From Selaginella moellendorffii (Eukaryota > Streptophyta > Lycopodiopsida > Selaginellales > Selaginellaceae): a DNA stretch of 64,000 nt. Both the position numbers and the translations under genes were made by a program. The notes under the pieces were generated by a model, which ran no database searches, was not told the DNA's origin, and saw only the letters and a list, made by a program, of their open reading frames with translations. The stretch lies in contig NW_003314342.1 in NCBI RefSeq assembly GCF_000143415.4, positions 99,299 through 163,298 on the forward strand, in the 5' to 3' direction. Shown one piece after another: positions 53,046-61,129 of this stretch (its first letter is position 1; the number at the start of each line of letters is the position of its first letter).

Positions 53046-53180
53046 ATGGAGAAACAAGGCTTGCTTGGTGTTGTTTTTGGTGCTTGTCATGTTTGTGCTG
53101 ATGCTGGCCATGAGAGTGGACGTGGGAGGAATCGCACCTCGAGGATGGCGCTAGTATGGCGGCAGCTGCCACTGTAACTA
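53046..53180 (+). pseudogene. Short peptide relic (M-E-K-Q type)
   Basis: ATG at 53046 followed by sequence matching 49205, but a length difference shifts the frame. In the family frame: F-V-L-M-L-A-M-R-V-D-V-G-G-I-A, P-R-G-W-R, TAG, Y-G-G-S-C-H. The same TGG-to-TAG change as at 49301. TATA block tataaatacgag near 52969. Confidence 0.6.
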
Positions 53181-53279
53181 GAAAGCTAGCTCCTCTCTGT
53201 GATCGTAAGTTTCCTCTCGGCAATTTTGAATGTATAATTCAACTATGAAGAACAAGTTGAGGGAACACACTATGACCGC

Positions 53280-53414
53280 CGTTTCCTTTGTACTGCACAA
53301 ATCCAATTGGCCCATGTACGCTTATTCACCATTGACAAATCAAAGCTCTATCTTGTCAGTCGAGAGAGTTTGCTGTATTCCAGGAAAACGCCAGTAAAAG
53401 CAAAGGAAATGATC
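53280..53414 (+). repeat. PPR-A 5' flank fragment
   Basis: Matches the region just before the PPR-A start (reverse of 40655-40790: acaaatccaattg, tcaaagctctatcttgtcag, gtaaaagcaaaggaaatgat). It stops at gatcgatg (53414), where pogo-like DNA begins, so the PPR-A copy that should follow is missing. Confidence 0.7.
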
Positions 53415-54330
53415 GATGCCAAAGGTTGCATGTGGTGAGATGGGTAGTAATATCACGTCCACGCCTAACAGTGTTGCTGTTTCCAGGACAAGTTTGGTAC
53501 CTGTGGCCATCAACAATGAGAGTGTGGCAGTTGTAGGCGAGCATCCATTAGGGATTGATTTCATAAAGGTTCAAGCCTATTATTCAAGCTTTCTTACTGA
53601 TGGAGAATGTAGCTCCCACTTTGTAACCTGAAATCCAGTTTTGCATCCTCCACTTGCCTTTGAAGATAAAGAATCCAGGTAGCAGCATTCACTGCCACAA
53701 GAACAGTCATGTGCCCATGTTGTTTGGGAGCGCCTCGGGTGTCCAAAACTTTGACACCTCTAGAACAATTAGCTCAGACACTAGTTTTGTCAACATTCCA
53801 GATGTGATTTGGCTCGTAACTGCTTGCAGCATAAGATGCATCAAGATTCTCATACAATCGTGATGCAACTTCTTTGCTTAGGAACTTTGCATGTTGGAGC
53901 TCCAAGGCCTTTGCAAGCTTGCTACTGATCTCTGGGTGCCATTTCATGAAGCTACTGCTCCACTTTTGGCTCGGTTCTCTGTCTGTCCAGCTTAGTGCTA
54001 TAGAGGCCTGGAAACAACAGGAAGAGAAGTAAGCTGGTTCTCTTTCTTTTTATCTTTTACCTTTGCAGGTCTGGGACTTTGGCTTTCACTGACAAGAGCT
54101 GCCTGACAATTTTTCTGCACAACAGGCTAAAAGTGGTTTAATTAGTGTACCTCTGGATGCAAGCCAAGGAAGTATTGTGAGATTTTCTTCGTGTAATGTT
54201 GTTCTGGCTGAGATTTGCAGTTGATGTAACAGTAAAATCTTGTGATCGGATATCTTGTGATCTAGAAAACATAAAAGAAAGAAATGCATTCTTTGTTACA
54301 AGAATGTTCTTACCTCAAGATTCTATGCAC
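53414..54330 (-). pseudogene. pogo/Tigger-like transposase fragment, inverted
   Basis: Minus strand holds the H-I-W-N-V-D-K-T-S-V motif near 53800, the V-D-G-H region near 53500 and the element's 5' end up to 54330. It is an internally shortened, broken copy of 24740-26470 in the opposite orientation. Confidence 0.65.
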
Positions 54331-54559
54331 TTTCCTAGTCCTAGTATATTTTAGGTCTAACAAAAGTGATAATGATTATGCAAACTTTTGGAAGGATAAA
54401 TTTAAATAGTATACCAAGATGCATTTTTTTATTATATTTAAAAGAAAACCTCTTGAACACAGAGGTTTCCTCAACTGAACACAATGCTAGAGTGCATCAC
54501 TTTATCCTTTGAAAGTTAGTCAAGGAAATCGTAGCAACACACTAAATCAAAGTACAGAC

Positions 54560-54980
54560 AACATTTTTTGTTTTTTCACAATATTATATTATTGTTTAAT
54601 TCATGCATCACCATGCGCCATTGCTATTGGCTTCACTGCCACCAAAAAGAAAAAAAATCCGTGTTTTATATACATGGTGTATGTACTTGCTAGACTTTGT
54701 CTTGGGAAAGAGATCAGATTGTTGAAAATTTTGTCTCCACTTGTCATATTTCCATCTTGTTGCTTTTCCAAGTTCACTTTCATTGACAAGAATATATATT
54801 AGTTTATTTAAAGCTGAACGCTTTACACCCTTGGATAGATTGACTCATAGTTGGCTTTCTTTCTTTTTTATTTTTCATGTTCTAAATTTTCTTGTCATTC
54901 TGGTTATTGCGAATGTTCAACAACTTTCCAGAAAACACATTGAGAGAATTCCAAACACGTATATAGAGATCGACTCCAAA
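54560..54980 (-). repeat. Cluster flank repeat, copy 6 (inverted)
   Basis: Inverted match of 31400-31790 (ccatcttgttgcttttccaag, gcgaatgttcaacaactttcc). Part of the large inverted duplication with 28.1-31.8 kb. Confidence 0.7.
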
Positions 54981-55059
54981 ATATTTTCATATTCTATGTA
55001 TCTCATCCACGCTGTCAACCCAGCAAGCTTTGGCGATTCTTCAGCGGAGGCAGCGGCTG

Positions 55060-55167
55060 CTATTCCCCTTGCTGGCATCGATGGCCTCTGTTGTCATACC
55101 CGTACCAATTGCAGTGCATGCAGCGAAATCCATTCCAGTACCATCCTCTGCGGCAGCGCTGCACCAT
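55060..55167 (-). CDS. Second Cys/Trp module, 35-codon ORF
   Basis: From ATG 55167: M-V-Q-R-C-R-R-G-W-Y-W-N-G-F-R-C, M-H-C-N-W-Y-G-Y-D-N-R-G, H-R-C, ending Q-Q-G-E. Almost the same as 31209-31316; it keeps a full first unit C-x10-C-x2-C and has Gly where the fourth Cys is expected. No signal peptide. Lies 350 bp after the intact 65-aa gene on the same strand. Confidence 0.42.
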   Translation of the reverse strand: MVQRCRRGWYWNGFRCMHCNWYGYDNRGHRCQQGE

Positions 55168-55516
55168 CCCCCCGACCTCCACTCCCACTGCTAGGTGTGC
55201 CTGGGCCTGGTTGTGATGATCCAATTGAGTCTTGTTGCTTGCCGATCATTGGAGCAATCGATCAATCTAGCGATGGATTGATTGAAAGTCGAGGGATTTG
55301 GAGAAGAGAGGAGAAGGAGCAAGAAAGATTCAGACATTTTATATCAAGGCCTGGACAATTTATATATTATTGCTAGAACTCATCCAGCATCGCACGATAC
55401 AGAAAGCACGTTATCAGTGTCTTTATTCTTGTTTCCAGACCCTTGGCACTGCAGAATGATGAAATCAATTACGATGCTGATCCTTAACTTGGGCTTACCC
55501 CGTGAAACGAGAGGTT

Positions 55517-55714
55517 TCAGTTGCGCCAGCAGCGATTGTTGCGCCAGCTCCAACCCCTCTGGCAACGGTGGCAACCGTTGTCATACCAATACCACCCCGA
55601 CTGGCAGCGCTGGGCAGCAGCCTTTGCGAGTCCTCCCACGTCCACGCCCATGGCCAGCATCATCACAAACATGGCGAGCGCCAAAAACAACACGAATAAA
55701 GCCTTGTTCTCCAT
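55517..55714 (-). CDS. Small secreted Cys/Trp-rich twin-hairpin peptide
   Basis: 65 aa, M-E-N-K-A-L-F-V-L-F, with Leu for Ile at residue 29. Signal peptide and all four Cys intact; both C-Q-x-G-W-x-W units present with Gly before Cys 48 and Ser in W-S-W. Chosen start is the second Met of a longer open frame; the upstream part lies in the 5' UTR shared by all copies. 3' UTR intron likely at 55449-55498. It faces away from the short relic and PPR-A pseudogene at 55.9-58 kb. Confidence 0.86.
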   Translation of the reverse strand: MENKALFVLFLALAMFVMMLAMGVDVGGLAKAAAQRCQSGWYWYDNGCHRCQRGWSWRNNRCWRN

Positions 55715-55765
55715 GATTTGCTGACAAACTAAGAGAAGAGAGAAGTAGTTTGATCTGGGGCTCAT

Positions 55766-55772
55766 ATTTATA
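55766..55772 (-). promoter_or_regulatory. TATA box of peptide gene at 55714
   Basis: tataaat on the minus strand (gaactataaatatgagc), 58 nt before the ATG; the spacing is shorter than in other copies because of a small 5' UTR deletion. Confidence 0.7.
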
Positions 55773-55939
55773 GTTCGAGGCAGCTACAAAGTTGTCTTGG
55801 GACTCTGTAGTCAAGTTCCGTGTTCGGGAATTTCTTCTTTTTTCCAGCATTATAGAAAGAAGAAGAAATTCCCAAACACGGAACTCAAAGAGATAAGGAC
55901 TACGTCCTGCCTCATAGATTAAACCATAACAAGCTTACT

Positions 55940-56033
55940 AGCAGCAAAAAGGTTGCTCGTCACGTTTGTAATGCGCATGGGCGTGCACGTGGGAGGAATC
56001 GCACCTCGAGGATGGTGCTGGTATGGATCGTAA
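55940..56033 (+). pseudogene. Short peptide relic (A-P-R-G-W type)
   Basis: Reads V-T-F-V-M-R-M-G-V-H-V-G-G-I-A-P-R-G-W-C-W-Y-G-S and stop. No start codon. It keeps the Trp that is a stop in 49205 and 53046. Inverted counterpart of 30480-30620. Confidence 0.6.
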
Positions 56034-56384
56034 GTTTCCTCGCAGGGATTATTTAGCAATTTATAATCAAACCGTGATGACTATGAAGAACAAGTTGAGG
56101 GAACACACTGTGACCATCGTTTCCTTTTTACAGCAAAAATCTAATTGCCCCATATGAAATCCCGCCTTTGGAAACACTTATTCGCCATTGACAAATCAAC
56201 GCTCTATTTTGTGTCGAGAGAGTTAACTGTATTCCAGGAAAACGCCGGAAAAAGCAAAGGAAATGATCGATGAGAACGCAGATGTTAGAGGTAGAGATGA
56301 TGTGGCATGTAATTATGCACATTTACCATCCATATACAGTTGAAATACATAGAAAGTTCTTCCTCCTCCTGCGTGTCTCTTCGC

Positions 56385-58012
56385 TGCTAACAATTGAAGC
56401 CTCTAGAACAGGCCGTGGACGATCTAGAGCCCGCGTGCATTGTCGTTCGACGACGACTACGCGCAACTCCTCACAGCTTGCATCCAGAAAAGAGATTTGC
56501 GTCAAGGCATCCTTCACCACCAATCCAGCAGGTACCTCGCAAATCTTCTCATCCAGCACTAAGGAAGGTGCGAGCGCGCGGATCGAGCATGGCAGGTGTT
56601 TATCAGCCATCCATGAGCCCAACAGATTCTCCTGGAACTTGATGCTTGGCGCTTATGCCCAAAATGCGGATCTTGAGGAAGCAAAAGAGCTGTTTGCCAC
56701 AAAGAGATATTGTTGCATGGGTCTCTATTCTCACGGCTCATGAAAACCGTGGAAACTTGGAGGAGTGCCAAGCATTTTTTTATCATGTTCCAAAATGGGA
56801 TGTAGTTTGCTGGAACTCGCTACTTACAGTATATGCCCATGGATCAAGCACGCCAGATCTTTGATGAAATGCTAGAACACAACACAGTTTCTTGGACTGT
56901 TATGGTTACTGGGTATGCAAGAAAAGGCTTTGTTAACGACGCGCTAAATGTGTTCATGAAAATCCCCGAAACCAACGAGCTCGGATGGACTGTTCTTGTC
57001 ACTGCATATGCCCAGCTTGGGCATATTGAAAACTCCAAGGAGCTTTTCAGTAAAATGCCACACCGCGACTTAATCTCGTGGAACGCAATGCTAGTGGCAA
57101 CGTCCAGCCTGCAAGAAGAGGTCTCTGTTTGATGCCATGCCACAGAGGAACGTTGCATCGTGGTCGACAATGGTCACAGCACTGGCCGAGAGAAACCAGC
57201 TCGAAGAAGCTCGCATTCTCTTCGATCGAGCTCCTTGTCACGACGACGTGGTGTGGACTGCCATGATCGTGGCCTACTCCAACCACGGCCACCTCGAAGA
57301 AGCCATGAAGATGTTTGCACGGATGCCACAGCGCGATCTCGTCGCTTGGACGGCAATGGTGGCGGCAATTGCTTTGCACGGGAGCTTGATCGATGCCAGA
57401 GCCTTGTTCGACCAAATGCCACAGCACGATAGCGTCGCGTGGAACACGATGCTGGGAGCTTACATCCAGAGCAATTGTCTCGTCCAAGCGCGGGAGCTCT
57501 TTGCGGCCATGCCAGTGAGAGACACAGCGAACTGGAACACGATCCTTGCCGCGAGCGCTGAAAGGGGGAATGTCTTGCAGGCTGGGAAGATCTTCTCCAC
57601 ATTGCCTGAACGGAGCATTGTGTTGTGGAACGCGATGGTTTTTGGCAGCATGGCGATGGAGGGCGAGGCGAGAAACGAGATAAGTTTCCAGGGAAATCTC
57701 CTGACTTGCAACCACGGTGGCACTCGACTACTTTAGAGCTATGGTATTTCTCCAAATGTGATTCACTTCCAGGCGATGGCAGATGTGCTGGGACGAGCCG
57801 GGCTGGTTGCCAAGGCCGAAGGTCTGCTGCTGGTGATGCCCTTCCAGCCGCATTTCCTCGCGTGGAAGAGCTTGATCAGCGCTTGCAAAGTTCATGGTAG
57901 CGGCAAGAACATCGATGTTGCAGCTCATGCCGCAGAGAAACTCTTGGAAATGAAACCAGGGGACTCTGGCGCTCTACGTGCTCATGTTGAATCTGCAAAA
58001 GCAGTCACATGA
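56385..58012 (+). pseudogene. PPR-A pseudogene, copy 3
   Basis: Follows a PPR-A 5' flank (56100-56270) but about 110 bp of foreign sequence replaces the start codon region (56280-56385). The reading then starts at P-L-E-Q-A-V-D-D-L-E. Damage includes deletions in the first repeats, a loss in L-F-D-Q-M-P near 56695, missing codons near 56840, a frameshift near 57122, a deletion near 57645 and a frameshift near 57725. The central 200 codons (57137-57720) are open. Inverted relative to 28525-30259. Confidence 0.85.
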
Positions 58013-58144
58013 CTCCATTTGGCCGGTTAACATTAAAGAGTCAACAAGTATAACTTTAACAACATCTAATTAATAGAATAACATTAAGAAAAACAATTTT
58101 AATGAATAAAATCTTGATAATTATTGATATCACTTTCATTAATC

Positions 58145-58330
58145 GTTGCAGATTGTTCTGGAATGCCCAAGAGATTGTCAAGAGCCTGCCAGTGAGAAGA
58201 GACGATGTAGCATTTACCACTTTGATTAATGTTGCGGGTGACTGGAAGCGGCCGTACTGAGTCTGTGGTCGAGACGGAAGTTCTATGGAATTTCGAATCA
58301 AACTCTTGTAAAGTTTTGGCAAAGCTAAAA
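58145..58330 (+). pseudogene. 3' fragment of the 17.8-kb PPR gene
   Basis: Same content as 51135-51345: E-I-V-K-S-L-P-V-R-R-D-D-V-A-F-T-T-L, then V-A-G-D-W-K-R, then the 3' flank cttgtaaagttttggcaaag leading into the peptide promoter. Confidence 0.75.
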
Positions 58331-58521
58331 GAATGCTAGAGTGACTTTGGAGATAAGGATTTGAAGGGTTGGAGAAGCATTATAGGAAAAAGAAGAATTG
58401 GCAAACACGGAACCACTTTTACTGGACTAACTTTCAAATATTCTTTCAGAGATAAGAAATAAGCGAAGCCATCCCAAGACAACTCTCCAGCCTCCATCTA
58501 ACATTTTGTGCTGCCTCGAGC

Positions 58522-58528
58522 TATAAAT
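58522..58528 (+). promoter_or_regulatory. TATA box of peptide gene at 58604
   Basis: tataaat in ctcgagctataaatacgagc, 82 nt before the ATG. Confidence 0.75.
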
Positions 58529-58603
58529 ACGAGCCTGGCTCACAGATCAAACCATTTCTCTCTAATATACAAGCCCGCTTGATCTTAGTCTGAGCAGCAA
58601 ATC

Positions 58604-58801
58604 ATGGAGAACAAGGCTTTCTTGGTGATGTTTTTGGCACTTGCCATGTTTGTGATGATGCTGGCCATGGGCGTGGACGTGGGAGGAATCGCAAAGGCTG
58701 CTTCCCAGCGCTGCCAGTCGGGGTGGTATTGGTATGACAACAGTTGCCACCGTTGCCAGAGGGGTTGGGTCTGGCACAACAATCGCTGTTGGCGCAACTG
58801 A
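58604..58801 (+). CDS. Small secreted Cys/Trp-rich twin-hairpin peptide
   Basis: 65 aa, M-E-N-K-A-F-L-V-M-F subgroup; differs from 51630 by Ser for Ala before the mature part and His for Arg after W-V-W. Four Cys and all G-W-x-W residues kept. Upstream lies the PPR 3' fragment; downstream are a 3' UTR intron (58820-58871) and the short M-K-N-M gene at 59261. Confidence 0.87.
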   Translation: MENKAFLVMFLALAMFVMMLAMGVDVGGIAKAASQRCQSGWYWYDNSCHRCQRGWVWHNNRCWRN

Positions 58802-59260
58802 AACCTCCCGTTTCAAGGGGTAAACCCAGCTTAAGAATCAGCATCGTTCCTCTGAATTCATCATTCTGCAGTGCCATGGTCTGGAAAGAAGAATAAAAGA
58901 ACAGTGACAACATTTTTTCTGTATGGCATTGCGTGAGGTCCAACAATAATATATAAACTGTCCAGGCCTTGATAAAAAATGTCTGTTCTCTCTATTTCTC
59001 ATCTGGATTCACAGCTTCATTTCAAGAGTTTACTTCATTTGGACTCCAGGCTTGCCGACTGAGTTTTTCTTGCATGGCAGTTTTACTTCCTTCTTCGTGT
59101 TGCAAACTTCGTCTATGCCCCAGCGGCCCCAGCATTATAGAAAAGAGAAGGAATTGACAAACAGAACAACTAACTTTCAAATATTCTAGATGCCTTCCCA
59201 AGAGCATTCTAGCGTCTTGAGCTATAAATATTATGGGCATCCTCTCTCCAGTATACTAGC

Positions 59261-59455
59261 ATGAAGAACATGGGGCCGTGGTTTGTTGTGATGATGCTGG
59301 CCATGGGAGTGGATGTGGGAGAAATCGCAACGGTATGGCCGATGCCCTCGATGATGGGGGTGATATGTCATAACCAGAGAGCTATAAGCTCCTCTGTGTG
59401 GTGGTTTCGGAGATCTTTTGCAAATTTTTGGCTACAACTCACAGTGTGTTCTTGA
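59261..59455 (+). pseudogene. Short peptide (M-K-N-M type), altered end
   Basis: M-K-N-M-G-P-W-F-V-V and M-M-L-A-M-G-V-D-V-G-E-I-A match 27163-27056. About 16 nt (the A-A-W-Y-W-Y-D part) are deleted, and the frame continues through former 3' flank to a 64-codon ORF. No Cys/Trp unit remains. TATA-like tataaatat near 59222. Confidence 0.55.
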
Positions 59456-59629
59456 GTTGCATGGCCGAAATGAAAGATTAATGAATAAGAACGATTCAGG
59501 GAGTGTATTCTAAATATGAAGAAGAGTTTAGAAAAACATTGAGTAGTGTGGATAAGTACTAACCCAAACAATTCCATTCAAATCGGTGAAATGACCACCT
59601 TTTTACAGAGGCAAATGGCCAGACTCAAA

Positions 59630-59705
59630 ATATATAGATGATGCAAGAAGGATTTTAGAGGAGATCAACTTCAAGGATTTGGTGTTGTGAGTGAATGATT
59701 GTGGG
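59630..59705 (+). pseudogene. Internal fragment of the 17.8-kb PPR gene
   Basis: gatgatgcaagaaggatttt and gagatcaacttcaaggattt match PPR positions about 18639-18712 (I-F-E-E-I-N-F-K-D-L), about 75 bp. It lies beyond the last peptide copy and marks the right edge of the cluster. Confidence 0.7.
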
Positions 59706-61129
59706 CATTGCCAAGTCTCTCATATAATTCTCCTCAATGGAAAGAAGATATTGTGAAAGAGAAAATGAGAAATGTCTAAATCCAAGGAAAGCAAAGTGGA
59801 TTCATAAGTTGCAGCGCTTAGCATTTTCCTTAAGGCATCCGCATAAATTGTCACAGAGGGTGGTGGGATATGCCCATGGTGATGACTCCCCAGGATGAGA
59901 GCTGAAAAAGACTGATCATCTCTAGAACATCCGCATATATGTAAGAGCATCTCCAGGGAATATCCCAATATATCCTCACTTGCACCTATACACACTAGGG
60001 GAGCTCGTCCTCGAGCTCTGAAGGTAGTGTTGGGGTGTCTACACCTCAAATCATCTCTAGCATCTGCAACAATGTTGTGAAAGAAGGGCTTTGGTGAGTA
60101 GTGGCTCAAAGCTAGTTTCCTGGTCATAGCTGTCGCTCATCACCAGGTAATTTGGTTGGAGCAGTATGCTACTCCATCTACTAAGAAGAAGAGGGTACTT
60201 CAGTGCTGCAGAATGTTGGAAATGTTTTGATGTGAAAAAACGCATGGATCCTTTTGTTGGCTGCTTAAGCTCTGTTTGAGACTCTTCAGGACACACATAT
60301 CTGCGTGGTGAAGTAAAGTTGATGTGAAAATGTTTGAAGCTAGAAAGGAAAGGAAAATGTAAGAACAAAATGATTACAAAACCTATGTTGCTGCTGTAGA
60401 TACTCCTAAATGTAGTAGTGTTGAAGATGTGTTGAAGGGAAGGCAAGATATGGCCATCACTTGAACATAAAAAGAATTTGCATTAGTGATGCTTTCCACT
60501 TGAATTGATCTGCTCCAAGCTGATGTTAGCTTTAGTCGGTGAGAGTTTCTGACATCATAAAGCCAGACAAGTTCCCCTAGCTGAGCCATATGCCTTCCCT
60601 TGCTAATGACTTGTGGAGACAAGTGATGGTAAGTTTCCATGTCAGCAAACAAGCCAAGTCATCCATCCACCAAGTGTCACACCCATACCATTATGTACAT
60701 AACTTTAGCAAAGCAATGAAGTCAAGAGAGCACTCCATATGCAAAAATCCATACATTTACATGGTATTGGGTTTGTTTCGATCCTGATGGTGAAACACTA
60801 GTATGCAACAAGCAAGAACATACTAGGGCCCTTGCAATCCTTGCTAGGGTGGAGTAGTGGAACCAAGAATGCAAGTGAGCACAACATGAACCCAATCCTT
60901 GCCTCTGCCTATGTGGTAAGCATCCCTTCTAGAGATTCCCACCACCTCCTCTCCCTCCTCGCTTTCCTTAGCCATTTTCTCTAAAAACCAATGGCTTGGC
61001 TTCTAGTACTCCACCTGCTCAAACCACCCCAATGGTCACTTCGGGCAGTAGCGATGGGAGAAATTACTCCAGAAGTTCATAAGTGAAAACTTCACAACAT
61101 GGAAGAGTAAACTCTAGTTAATTTTGATG
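59706..61129. other. No recognised gene
   Basis: Moderately AT-rich. Minus-strand ORFs of 135 and 129 codons overlap (60127-59720, 60446-60057). One contains F-R-A-R-G-R-A-P-L-V, possibly repeat-derived, but no domain is recognisable. Confidence 0.3.

Noticed and set aside
59720-60446. Two overlapping minus-strand ORFs as genes
   Set aside because: No start context, domain or intron pattern; composition like random AT-rich DNA.
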